DNA of 64,000 nt from an uncultured Bacteroidota bacterium. GTDB lineage: Bacteria > Bacteroidota > Bacteroidia > Chitinophagales > LD1. A model generated the notes under the pieces. The model was not told the origin of the DNA. It searched no databases and was given only the letters and a program-made list of their open reading frames with translations. Location: positions 1-64,000 of the forward strand of contig CALAYL010000036.1 of assembly GCA_937894725.1 (NCBI GenBank), given 5' to 3'. This document shows, one piece after another, positions 28,160-36,840 of this stretch (the first letter of the stretch is position 1; every line of letters starts with the position of its first letter). Made by a program: the position numbers and the translations under genes.

Positions 28160-29239
28160 ATGAGAAAAGAAATTATAGCAACAATTTTGAGTATTACAGC
28201 ATGGGGGATTTCTGCCCAGGATGTCCATTTTTCTCAATTTACAGCCGCTCCCTTACAGCTCAACCCTGCTTTTGCAGGATTGAATAATTGCGACTATCGA
28301 GTGGTGGCTAATGCACGTACACAATGGAACACGGTGTCTGGAGGCAATACGTTTTCTTCATTTGCAGTATCGGGCGATGTGGCTGTAGGTAAACCCACAA
28401 AGTTTAATAGCTATGCGGGTCTAGGACTATCTCTCAATGCTGATGTAGCAGGTGCATTACGCTACAATACCAATCGTGCAGACCTTACGTTTGCTTATCA
28501 CTTTTTGCTTGATAGAAAGGGGGCATCCTCACTTTCGGTGGGGATTCAGGCTGCGGTAAATTATCGTGGTATTAATCTCTCAAAAGGAACTTTTGATCAG
28601 CAGTTTGACAATGTGATGGGCGTTTATAATCCAAACCTTCCCTCAAATGAGGCGCTCATTCAGCGAACTAATATGCTTTATTTTGACGCAGGAGTTGGGG
28701 TGCTCTACTCTGCAAATTTTAGACAAGATAGACATAATATATATATTGGATTATCTGCTAATCATCTCAACCAGCCAAATGTTTCTTTTGAATCAAATGG
28801 ATTGGTGAATATGAAAGGGAATACTACTTCACTTGGTCAGAAATTATATTTGAAAACAATTTTGCACGGAGGTGGTACATTTCTTTTAAAAGATAAATTG
28901 TGGTTGATGCCTATGGCGATGTTTGCATTTCAAGGTACTTCACAGGAATATCATATTGGCTCATTGGTAAAGATTCAGCTAGGCAATAAAGTGCTAGAAA
29001 AGACATACTTTTTGATTGGTGCTCAATACAGAGGGTTGTTTACTGGCAAAGATCCTGTAGATGCAGTAGTATTGCAAACTCGACTTGATTTGAAAGGACT
29101 TGCTATTGGATTTAGTTATGATATTAATGTTTCAAAACTCAAAACGGCAACCTCTACTTTCGGAGGTCCCGAGCTTTCAGTCACATATCAAGGTTGTTTA
29201 AGTAGAAGGCCAAGACCATTTTTCTGCCCTACACTGTAA
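28160..29239 (+). CDS. PorP/SprF family type IX secretion system membrane protein (second copy)
   Basis: Outer-membrane barrel of 359 residues, paralogous to the product at 20427. Signal peptide 1-19 (IIATILSITAWGISAQ) and the family opening QDVHFSQFTAAPLQLNPAFAG are clear, then alternating barrel strands to a CLSRRPRPFFCPTL end resembling that of the first copy (short Cys-Pro tail). It follows the giant adhesin by 13 bp and is its likely secretion partner. The two copies differ strongly in the middle, consistent with separate substrates. Confidence 0.9.
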   Translation: MRKEIIATILSITAWGISAQDVHFSQFTAAPLQLNPAFAGLNNCDYRVVANARTQWNTVSGGNTFSSFAVSGDVAVGKPTKFNSYAGLGLSLNADVAGALRYNTNRADLTFAYHFLLDRKGASSLSVGIQAAVNYRGINLSKGTFDQQFDNVMGVYNPNLPSNEALIQRTNMLYFDAGVGVLYSANFRQDRHNIYIGLSANHLNQPNVSFESNGLVNMKGNTTSLGQKLYLKTILHGGGTFLLKDKLWLMPMAMFAFQGTSQEYHIGSLVKIQLGNKVLEKTYFLIGAQYRGLFTGKDPVDAVVLQTRLDLKGLAIGFSYDINVSKLKTATSTFGGPELSVTYQGCLSRRPRPFFCPTL

Positions 29240-29245
29240 TTTTTT

Positions 29246-30313
29246 TTATAACTTTTTAACCCAGCAATCGATGTTTTTCGATTTAGCTTTTTGCAATATA
29301 GACAAAGCTTCTTGATTAGAACTTCCTGCAGCGATAGCTACGTAAGTAAGTGAGCCTTTTTTGAAAGTAATAAAGCTAAAATCCAAAAATTTAGCCTTAC
29401 TTTCGTTCAGTAAATTAGTAGCATTTCCTTCCTCTTTAAATGCGCCCATTACCAACGCAAAAGCAGGATTGCTTTCTGCTACAACAGGTATAACTATTGG
29501 GTTTTCTTCTCTCTCTGTGGCTACTATGGCTTCTGCTTTTAATGGAGTTGCTTTTACCTCAGCTACACTTGACAAAACAAAAGTAGGCGCATGGGTTTGA
29601 GTAGCTATTGGGTGAAGTTCTAAAGATTGTTTTGGTAACAAATTATCTGCAAACACACTATACAAACTTGCTTGATTTAAGTTTAAACTAGGTACCGATA
29701 CATTGAAAAGCGGCATCATAAGTACAGCTAGTGTACAAGCCGCAAGTGCCAATGCAGGCCAAGTATTGCTTTTCGTTTGCGTGTTTTCAGTCGCTAACTC
29801 TTCAACTGATTCTGCAATTTCTTGTTGTTGGTTGATTGGAATTTCTAAAGGCTGTTCTTTTGTAGATGACTCAAATGATCTAGCTATAGGTACAGCGAAG
29901 ACAGGCTGGAAACCGTATGATTCTGCTAAAAAATTTTCAGTATTGACTGATTTAAACTGTATCGTGCTATTTACGATATTCCATTCAAATGTTCCGATAC
30001 CTTTTAGTGTATATTGCTTATCTGTTTTTATTGCTTCGTCTAATCTGTTTATCCATTCTCTCACCGCTGCTTGCGCATCTTTGTACGATACATTGTTAAG
30101 TGAACTGTATGCGTGAGTCAATATCCCGTCATCATTGCGTAGTTGTCGATTAAAAGATATCGCTTTTGTAGGAGGGGAGAGTATGTTGGTGATAAAGTTG
30201 ATTTCTGCAGATTTGTAGTTGGTAATAAAACCACCAAAACCTGGCAACACCACACATTCTTGCTCGAAGAGCAACTCTCGAATACTTTGTTCTACAGAAA
30301 ATGACATGCTCAA
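29246..30313 (-). CDS. HU-CCDC81-like / transmembrane / SPOR domain protein
   Basis: Bitopic inner-membrane protein of 355 residues. Residues 5-145 hold two HU-like (bacterial CCDC81-type) domains, with VVLPGFGGFITNY at 21-33 and YTLKGIGTFEWN at 101-112, the form known in Bacteroidota. A transmembrane helix is at 185-206 (WPALALAACTLAVLMM). After a linker rich in Thr/Pro/Glu, residues 282-355 form a SPOR domain (AFALVMGAFKEEGNATNLL), which in other proteins binds peptidoglycan lacking stem peptides. The layout puts a DNA- or protein-binding head in the cytoplasm and a wall-binding tail in the periplasm. It lies 17 bp after the barrel gene and converges with the second SprF gene (6 bp). Confidence 0.85.
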   Translation of the reverse strand: MSMSFSVEQSIRELLFEQECVVLPGFGGFITNYKSAEINFITNILSPPTKAISFNRQLRNDDGILTHAYSSLNNVSYKDAQAAVREWINRLDEAIKTDKQYTLKGIGTFEWNIVNSTIQFKSVNTENFLAESYGFQPVFAVPIARSFESSTKEQPLEIPINQQQEIAESVEELATENTQTKSNTWPALALAACTLAVLMMPLFNVSVPSLNLNQASLYSVFADNLLPKQSLELHPIATQTHAPTFVLSSVAEVKATPLKAEAIVATEREENPIVIPVVAESNPAFALVMGAFKEEGNATNLLNESKAKFLDFSFITFKKGSLTYVAIAAGSSNQEALSILQKAKSKNIDCWVKKL

Positions 30314-30330
30314 ATATACACAAACTCCCT

Positions 30331-31962
30331 TTAAAAGGAAAACTTAGCTCCTACAAGCCCATTTACTCCGAATACAGGGTAGTTTGCCCAGCGCTGATAT
30401 TTTTGATGCGCTATGTTATTAAGATACCCAAAAAAGGAAAATCGTTTGTTGAAAATGTACTCAAGGCTAATGTTAGCATCGGCAGTACCTTTTATTTTCC
30501 TTATTTCTGAAGTATTCACATGCCCAAAGTAGGCAGTAAAAGCGTATAGTTCAGCACCCACAATAAATTTTTCTTTGATGTTGTATCGTAGTTTTACATC
30601 GGTCTTGAAATCGGGTCTGTACCACGCTTTTGCATTGGTGGTGAGTTTGTAATGATTATAGTCAAAAGCTACGAATGCTGAAAATGAGTTGGTGAAATTA
30701 TAGCCCAATTCTAGCTTGCCATTCAACACCCGCATTTTAGGGTCATAGGCGATATAAAAACGCTTGCTGTCAAAGTAATCATTGTAAAAAAATGCTTGAT
30801 TCGCTACGTTTTTGAAGGAGAACATGGCATTATACGAAAAGTCACCAATCGCTCCTTTCAAGCCAGCAAATAAGTCAGAAGTGCGCGCATTTTTCAACAC
30901 AATTTCGGAGTTTATAAAATTGTTTTCTAGTGCAAAATTTCTAAACGTATTTTTTTGATAACCGATTTTCCAACCTACATAAGCAGTGATATATTTTTCG
31001 TAAAGTCCTTTCTGCAAATAAATGTCAGGTAATGCATAAGCCTTATCACCTTCTACAGCCAATGTAATGCCCGCATGACCCACTATATCTTTGTAAGTGA
31101 CCTTGTATTTTAATCCCAATAGAAAGTAGTTTCTCCATAGTTTTTGAGTGGTTGTAATGTAGTTTGAGCCATCATACTCAAAATTGCCTGATACAGCATG
31201 AATAGGGGTAATTTGTTTTCCCATTTGTATATAGCCATTTACAAAATATTCATTGCTTTTGCCAGCCAATTCTCTGAAGTAATCGAATCGAACTCTAGTG
31301 AAGAAATCAATACCAAGGTCATTTTTTTTATTTGAGCCAAAATAGACATTTGCATCAAAGTCTTGAAATGTTTGCTTAATCTGTTTTCTGCTTAGTGTTT
31401 CTGTTTTTTGATTGCCATAAAAATGAGAAATTCTGTTTTGGAATTTAAAATCCGCTCCTACTAGGTAGGTAGAAGGATAAGCCTTTAAATATGCACCTAC
31501 TTTATCATCAAAAAAACGCTGATTTTTAATGTCGAATGGCAATGCATTGAAGTGGCTAAAATCAACTCCGTATTTTATGTTTTTTCCTTTGCCATTATAG
31601 ACCAGCTCTGCTAATGGCGATAGTTGTGAACCAAAGCCAAGCTTGATGTATGACGCATTGAAGCGTTCTAGTTTCTCTTTTGGCAATGCGATGGGACGCA
31701 TTGGTAATGCGTCTACGGCTATGTCCTTGAAATCTTTGGTCGGGATTCGATAATCAAGATTTGGGGCTTTTTCTTCGATATTGGGAAGAGTAGGCGATAC
31801 ATTGATTTTGGTAGCATCTTTGATACGTGCATCATGTTCCTTTATGATGATCACTTCTTCATTTCCCACACTCGTTTGCGCTATCGAAGATAGGGTCGCA
31901 ATTGAAAAAATCAAGCTAGAAGTGATGTGTTTTATTTTTAGTGTAGTGCTCATATTCTTCAA
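30331..31962 (-). CDS. outer-membrane beta-barrel protein (TonB-receptor-like barrel, no plug)
   Basis: Exported barrel protein of 543 residues. Signal peptide about 1-28 (ITSSLIFSIATLSSIAQ). A charged periplasmic stretch (30-90, with PNLDYRIPTKDFKDI) precedes the first strand at ASYIKLGFGSQLSPLAELVYNG, then long amphipathic strands ending in GYLNNIAHQKYQRWANYPV and the terminal aromatic VGAKFSF typical of Bam substrates. No TonB plug domain is visible. The ATG follows the TPR gene stop with no gap, so the two are translationally coupled. Ligand or role unknown; I name only the fold. Confidence 0.75.
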   Translation of the reverse strand: MKNMSTTLKIKHITSSLIFSIATLSSIAQTSVGNEEVIIIKEHDARIKDATKINVSPTLPNIEEKAPNLDYRIPTKDFKDIAVDALPMRPIALPKEKLERFNASYIKLGFGSQLSPLAELVYNGKGKNIKYGVDFSHFNALPFDIKNQRFFDDKVGAYLKAYPSTYLVGADFKFQNRISHFYGNQKTETLSRKQIKQTFQDFDANVYFGSNKKNDLGIDFFTRVRFDYFRELAGKSNEYFVNGYIQMGKQITPIHAVSGNFEYDGSNYITTTQKLWRNYFLLGLKYKVTYKDIVGHAGITLAVEGDKAYALPDIYLQKGLYEKYITAYVGWKIGYQKNTFRNFALENNFINSEIVLKNARTSDLFAGLKGAIGDFSYNAMFSFKNVANQAFFYNDYFDSKRFYIAYDPKMRVLNGKLELGYNFTNSFSAFVAFDYNHYKLTTNAKAWYRPDFKTDVKLRYNIKEKFIVGAELYAFTAYFGHVNTSEIRKIKGTADANISLEYIFNKRFSFFGYLNNIAHQKYQRWANYPVFGVNGLVGAKFSF

Positions 31963-34900
31963 TTATTTTTGTTGGAGTGTATCTATCAAAACATCAGGTT
32001 GCTGCATTTTTAGCGTGTCGGTTGGAGGGCTTAAATCTAGCCTTGATTTGATGGTTTCACTTGCTTTTATTTCTTCTAACAATCGCTGTGCATCTGTAAT
32101 TAATCCTTCATCGCCTTTGTAGTTGGCGATTATACTTTCTAATGTGGCTTTTGCTTGAAGTATATTGTTTAGGCGGTAGTAATTATCTGCCATTAGTATA
32201 AATGATTTTACATACCAGTATTCATAGCTCGCAAACTTATTTTTGATTTTAAAACAGCTATCCAGAGATACTTTATAATTCATTTTTTCATTTAAAATCT
32301 TCGCTGTATAAAATTTGCTTTCAGCGGCACGTTCACTTACTGCTCCATTACTTACTTTTGAAAAATGGATAAAAGCTTGCTCATTATTTTTTAGTGAATA
32401 AAGTGTTTTCGCTTTGGTGAAGTGAGCATCTATAAGATCGCCTTCTTTAGCTCCTGTGAGATTCAGCACTTTGTCTGCTGTGGTTAAAATGGCTTGTTGG
32501 TCTTCCAATTTTTGAGCAGACTTATATTGCCCAAGTATAGCGGTGTAGCGGTTTTGTGGAGTAGTGGCTATGTTTTCTAATTGGATATAATACTGAGTAG
32601 CTTTTTTGTAATCTTTCAATTCAAAAAAGGAAATACCAGATGCATTGAGCAGGGCTCTCTCTTTTAATTCAGCGGCATTTGCTATCAGATAATCGTAGTC
32701 TTCGAGTATTTGGGCATATTGTTTGGTTTTTAAAAGACAATCTGCTCTATTGAAATGTGCATCTTGCAAGAAAAATCCCTTTTTGAATTTTGAAATATAG
32801 TTTGTGAAAAGTTCGATAGCTCTTGTACAATCGCTATTGGTAAATGCCGTTTCTGCTGCAAAATAGGTAAGCGAATCTTTCTCAGACTGAGATATATTGT
32901 TGAGTTCAGCATATAATTCTGGACGGCCTAACTCTACACCGAGTTGTTTTATACTTAATGTAGCTGCTTTAGCTTGGCTAGTGTTCGGGTAGTTATTGAT
33001 AAGCGTTTTGTATTGTTTAATGGCTTCCTCTTTGTTGCCAAGATTATATTCTGCTAAAGCTATTTTTGAATAAGCAGGAGGAACTAGCGCACTCGTTGGA
33101 TAATCCGTGATTATCCGTTTGTAATTTGTAATCGCATCTTTCATGTCATCATTGTTGAGGTAAGTTTCACCTATTTCGTAGTACGTCTTATCTATAGTTT
33201 TTGAATTCGTGTAAGACTGTGTGATCGACTTGAGTTCGGCTATTTTATCTGCCGTACGACCACTTAATCCTAACACAATAGCTTTCTGAAAGTGTGCGTA
33301 TTCTGCATCTTCCGATTTAGACTTACTTACTGCAGTATAATTAGCTAGAGATGTAGGGTAATCTTTATTTATAAAGGCACATTCTGCGAGTCTGAGCTGC
33401 GCATCGTTGACCATAGAGGTAGTCGTTCTATCTGTAGCCAAATATTTTTTAAAGAAAGTTTGTGCTTGCCCATATTCTTTAAGTTGGAAATAGCTATACG
33501 CTGTATTGTAGTTGGCTAAAGCATCGCTAAACCCAACTGTAGCTTCCGTTTGCGGGCTGTTCAACTGGCTATATCGCTGATAGTTGGCTACTGCGTTGCG
33601 ATAGTTTTTTTCTTGATAACTCAAGTCTCCTAGGAGGTAGTGGGCCCCAGCTTGTAACTCTTGATTGATAGGGTATTTGAGCGATTTACCTAAGAGTGTT
33701 TTTGTTTCAGAGGGCTTATTGTCATTAAACAACTGTACGGCTCTGTAGTAGCAAAGCTTTTGATACGCTTCCTTCAAGGAAGGCGAGATATTATTCATCC
33801 CTTCTATGATATTTAATGCCCTGCTGTAATCCTTTGTTTGTAGTAAAGCTACGGCCATAAGACTATTGGCTTCTTCCTTTATTTCGATGTTTACTTTAGC
33901 TGACAATAGATTTTCTAAAGCAGTTACACACTCCGCTGGATTACCCAGTTCGAGCGATAGCTTTGCAAAATTGAATTGCGCTTGTTGCTTCAAATCTAAA
34001 TCGAAATTTTTGCTAGCAGCCGACTGAAATGCAGCTCGAGCATTTTCTTTTTCACCTAGTTTGAGATAGCAATCGCCCAAGGTATAAGTCGCATTTTGTC
34101 CTATTTTTTCATCTACCAAATTGAGCTGAAGTAAGTTTTCGGATGCCTTTCGGTATTCACCCAATTTGTATTGTGTGTAACCTAGCTCATAGATATCTTC
34201 TTTGCGAACTTTGCTGTCGGTAGTTACAAACTTCTCGAGATAAGGCAATGCTTTCTTATAGTCCGAAAGCTGGAAATAACTCTCGCCCAATAAGTGATTC
34301 ATTTCATCTCGATATTGGCCATCTACTTTATCGATATGATCTTTTATGTAAGTAGTAGTTTTGTTGTAGTCTTTAGACTGGTAGTGAATTTGCGATACAT
34401 AATACGGTATCACAGATGAAAACATTTTTGAATCTTCGATGGCAGTAAAGCTTTTCAAAGCTTCTTTATAGTTTTTTTGATAGAAGCAAATGAAGGCGTA
34501 GTAATAGTTTGAAGGGTAAAAGTATTTCTCTTTTTTGTCCTTGATGGCTCTAAAAAGCGGCTTCGCTTCGTCAAATTTTTTCTTTACAAAATAGCAGTAC
34601 CCTAGTTGAAATTGAAAATCATCGCGATACATTTCGGGTATGTCATATAAGGTGAGTTTGCCCAGTTTATCTATACATTCCTGATATTTATTATTTTGAT
34701 AATAGTATCTTCCTAAAAAGAAATCGGCATAGGATTTTCGGCTACTCGAGGGATAATTTTTAGCAAATTGAATTAATAAAATTTCGGCATCTGCATCATT
34801 GTTTTCGGCTGCAGCCACAGCGGCATAGTAGGTCGCTTCTTCTTTCAGTAGTTGAAAATCATTTTGGTCATTTGGCTTTACAATCTTCGCTAATCGCTCA

Positions 34901-35058
34901 AAAGACATACGAGCACTAGCGTAGTTTTTTTCGTCAAAAAGCTGCACACCTTCTCTGAAATTTCTATTCAAATCTGTATAGAAATAAGTCTCTTGGGCAA
35001 AGGTGCTGCCCACATATAAAGCCACTAGCAATGGCCACCGTTTTATTAATTTCATCAT
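31963..35058 (-). CDS. large exported tetratricopeptide-repeat protein
   Basis: Periplasmic TPR solenoid of about 1,031 residues. Start at ATG 35058 or 35055 (signal peptide MKLIKRWPLLVALYVGSTFAQ); a reading from 35073 is unlikely because a TATCTTTG -7 box occupies 35076-35083. More than twenty TPR-like helical hairpins run throughout, many of the YbgF/BamD style (FLGRYYYQNNKYQECIDKL, AYSYFQLKEYGQAQTFFKKYL, YSKIALAEYNLGNKEEAIKQY). No catalytic motif. It likely scaffolds envelope proteins. First gene of a three-gene operon with the barrel and HU-SPOR genes. Confidence 0.85.
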   Translation of the reverse strand: MMKLIKRWPLLVALYVGSTFAQETYFYTDLNRNFREGVQLFDEKNYASARMSFERLAKIVKPNDQNDFQLLKEEATYYAAVAAAENNDADAEILLIQFAKNYPSSSRKSYADFFLGRYYYQNNKYQECIDKLGKLTLYDIPEMYRDDFQFQLGYCYFVKKKFDEAKPLFRAIKDKKEKYFYPSNYYYAFICFYQKNYKEALKSFTAIEDSKMFSSVIPYYVSQIHYQSKDYNKTTTYIKDHIDKVDGQYRDEMNHLLGESYFQLSDYKKALPYLEKFVTTDSKVRKEDIYELGYTQYKLGEYRKASENLLQLNLVDEKIGQNATYTLGDCYLKLGEKENARAAFQSAASKNFDLDLKQQAQFNFAKLSLELGNPAECVTALENLLSAKVNIEIKEEANSLMAVALLQTKDYSRALNIIEGMNNISPSLKEAYQKLCYYRAVQLFNDNKPSETKTLLGKSLKYPINQELQAGAHYLLGDLSYQEKNYRNAVANYQRYSQLNSPQTEATVGFSDALANYNTAYSYFQLKEYGQAQTFFKKYLATDRTTTSMVNDAQLRLAECAFINKDYPTSLANYTAVSKSKSEDAEYAHFQKAIVLGLSGRTADKIAELKSITQSYTNSKTIDKTYYEIGETYLNNDDMKDAITNYKRIITDYPTSALVPPAYSKIALAEYNLGNKEEAIKQYKTLINNYPNTSQAKAATLSIKQLGVELGRPELYAELNNISQSEKDSLTYFAAETAFTNSDCTRAIELFTNYISKFKKGFFLQDAHFNRADCLLKTKQYAQILEDYDYLIANAAELKERALLNASGISFFELKDYKKATQYYIQLENIATTPQNRYTAILGQYKSAQKLEDQQAILTTADKVLNLTGAKEGDLIDAHFTKAKTLYSLKNNEQAFIHFSKVSNGAVSERAAESKFYTAKILNEKMNYKVSLDSCFKIKNKFASYEYWYVKSFILMADNYYRLNNILQAKATLESIIANYKGDEGLITDAQRLLEEIKASETIKSRLDLSPPTDTLKMQQPDVLIDTLQQK

Positions 35059-35075
35059 CACACAATTATTCAATC

Positions 35076-35083
35076 CAAAGATA
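35076..35083 (-). promoter_or_regulatory. -7 box (TATCTTTG) for the TPR operon
   Basis: Exact TAnnTTTG match on the minus strand, ending 18 nt upstream of ATG 35058. It fixes the TPR gene start downstream of 35073. Confidence 0.5.
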
Positions 35084-35315
35084 AAAATCGAGAAACGGTA
35101 AAGGGTTTATGGCATAGGCAGAGTGCTAACAGTGGGCTGTGTTTGTCTAGTCTTTAGAACGAAGATTTGGCTCAATTTATTTTAAACTGTTGTGCAATCA
35201 AGACATTTAGGATGGGATTCTCGTTTTAAAAACTCCAAAATGAGAAAGATTTGATACGTCTTTTTTGAATAGTAAAAATTTAATTCACTGGCTTACCAGT
35301 GGCGTATATTGGGCA
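35084..35315. other. gene-free spacer with two small inverted repeats
   Basis: No credible gene between the TPR promoter and the tRNA-Met terminator. TTCTCGTTTT at 35218-35227 can pair with AAAATGAGAA at 35237-35246 (one G-U), and CACTGG/CCAGTG at 35286-35291 and 35296-35301 form a 6-bp stem with loop CTTA. Function not apparent. Confidence 0.4.
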
Positions 35316-35355
35316 TAAAAAAGCCGAAACGCCCATCGATAGTGTGTTTCGGCTT
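35316..35355 (-). terminator. intrinsic terminator of the tRNA-Met gene
   Basis: On the minus strand a perfect 10-bp stem, AAGCCGAAAC (35346-35355) with GTTTCGGCTT (35321-35330), closes a 15-nt loop and is followed by a T run (35316-35320). It lies 7 nt beyond the tRNA 3' end. Confidence 0.8.
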
Positions 35356-35362
35356 ATTATTG

Positions 35363-35436
<74 letters not shown>

Positions 35437-35460
35437 AAAGGGACGGCAAATATATTTTTT

Positions 35461-36300
35461 TTATTCAAAATCTGATAGTCTAAAGGTTTCTTTTTCTTTT
35501 ACCCCTTTTTCGGTCTGCTCTAGACTGCACATTTCGGTTCTAGGATCGTGTTCAAAAAACAGGATATAATCTTTTTGGGCTGCTTCAGTAAGGATGATTT
35601 CCTTTTCGGCCAAAGTCATAAGTGGACGTGTGTCGTAGGCCATCACATAGGGGATAGGAATATGCCATCTTGAAGGGAAAAGGTCGGCAGCATAAAGAAT
35701 AGTTTTGTCTTTGTATTGAATATGGGGTATAAACATCGACTCGGTATGGCCACTAGCCGTTTTGAGGTCAATTGCAGGATGCAGCACCTTATCTGTCTTG
35801 TCCGCAAAAATCAATTGACCAGAAGATTCGATGGGTAGAATGTTTTCTTTGAGGAATGAAGCTTTTTCTCTTGCGTTTGGTTTTGTAGCCCATTCCCAAT
35901 GCTCGCTGTGTGACCAATAGTGTGCATTTTTAAATGCAGGCACTAGTGTATCACCCTCTCTTTTGATAGCTCCACCGCAGTGGTCAAAATGGAGATGGGT
36001 GAGTAATACATCGGTGATATCATCATGGCTAAAACCTAGACTATGCAATGATTTGGAGAGGGTATCATCGCCATGTGGTTCGTAGTGACTAAAAAACTTT
36101 TCGCTTTGTTTGTCTCCAAGCCCGCAGTCAATCAAGATTAATTTTTCGCCATCTTCTACAAGCATACAGCGCATTGCCCATGTGCATAGTCCTTTGCTAT
36201 CAGGTGTAGTGAGTCGTTCCCACATAGATCGTGGCACTACCCCAAACATGGCTCCACCATCCAATTTGAACAGACCTGTGTTGATCGTATGCAGTTTCAT
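35461..36300 (-). CDS. metallo-beta-lactamase-fold hydrolase
   Basis: Cytoplasmic binuclear-metal hydrolase of 279 residues. The metal site motif H102-x-H104-x-D106-H107 is in LLTHLHFDHCGGA, preceded by the LILIDCGLGD strand (54-63); further ligands are His in TASGHTESM and ADLFPSRWH. General layout resembles the N-acyl-homoserine-lactonase/glyoxalase-like branch, but substrate cannot be inferred and quorum quenching is not claimed. It is 30 bp downstream of the LptE-like gene and probably the last gene of the miaB operon. Confidence 0.85.
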   Translation of the reverse strand: MKLHTINTGLFKLDGGAMFGVVPRSMWERLTTPDSKGLCTWAMRCMLVEDGEKLILIDCGLGDKQSEKFFSHYEPHGDDTLSKSLHSLGFSHDDITDVLLTHLHFDHCGGAIKREGDTLVPAFKNAHYWSHSEHWEWATKPNAREKASFLKENILPIESSGQLIFADKTDKVLHPAIDLKTASGHTESMFIPHIQYKDKTILYAADLFPSRWHIPIPYVMAYDTRPLMTLAEKEIILTEAAQKDYILFFEHDPRTEMCSLEQTEKGVKEKETFRLSDFE

Positions 36301-36330
36301 TTTATTTTTATTTTTAGGTTTTTTGACGCC

Positions 36331-36840
36331 TTACCATTTAGCAAATGCTTCATTAAAAATATCGTCTATAAATTGCTTGTTTATTTCATTTATAAGTTGC
36401 CCTTCTCGAGACGAAAGGAGCTCAGTCGCTGGAAATTCAGCAAATCTGATAAAGTCTTTTGACCACTTATCTTTTTCATCTTTTGTATTTATAAAATCTA
36501 CATGTACCGTGATACTCAAGCGGTTGACTCCAGTTTGTATTTGTGCTGTGGGCGCGAGTGCTACTACCCCGTACGATACGATATGCCCCTTAAAACTAAC
36601 ATCACCACCATTACTTACTTGCTTTAGACTAGCTTCAGATACAAGCTTTAATTTGAGTTGGTCAGTGAGTGTTTGATTGTAAGATGCAGGCGCATTGGGG
36701 GCTCTGTTTTCAAAGATTTCTACGGTTACTGTTTTTATATCAGCGGCTATATTAGCACCAGTAAAAGAATAAATTTTACATCCTCCCATGCTAAGCATTA
36801 GCACACCTAGAATAGTACCTAATATTTTTATTTTTCTCAT
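36331..36840 (-). CDS. lptE: LptE-family outer-membrane lipoprotein
   Basis: Lipoprotein of 169 residues with a lipobox near residues 17-21 (SMGGC, Cys21 acylated). The body (YSFTGANIAADIKTVTVEIFENRAP, QTLTDQLKLKLVSEASLKQV) matches the Bacteroidota LptE family, the plug/partner of the LptD lipopolysaccharide translocon in the outer membrane. The start overlaps the upstream sigma-54-type activator by 4 bp. The family is weakly conserved, so assignment rests on the ANIAADIKTVTVEIFENRAP-like strand pattern and position beside miaB and the activator, an arrangement I recall from other Bacteroidota. Confidence 0.8.
   Translation of the reverse strand: MRKIKILGTILGVLMLSMGGCKIYSFTGANIAADIKTVTVEIFENRAPNAPASYNQTLTDQLKLKLVSEASLKQVSNGGDVSFKGHIVSYGVVALAPTAQIQTGVNRLSITVHVDFINTKDEKDKWSKDFIRFAEFPATELLSSREGQLINEINKQFIDDIFNEAFAKW

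Noticed and set aside
35461..36300. Quorum-quenching lactonase label for the metallo-hydrolase
   Set aside because: Only the generic HxHxDH metal motif is seen; the superfamily is too broad to name a substrate.
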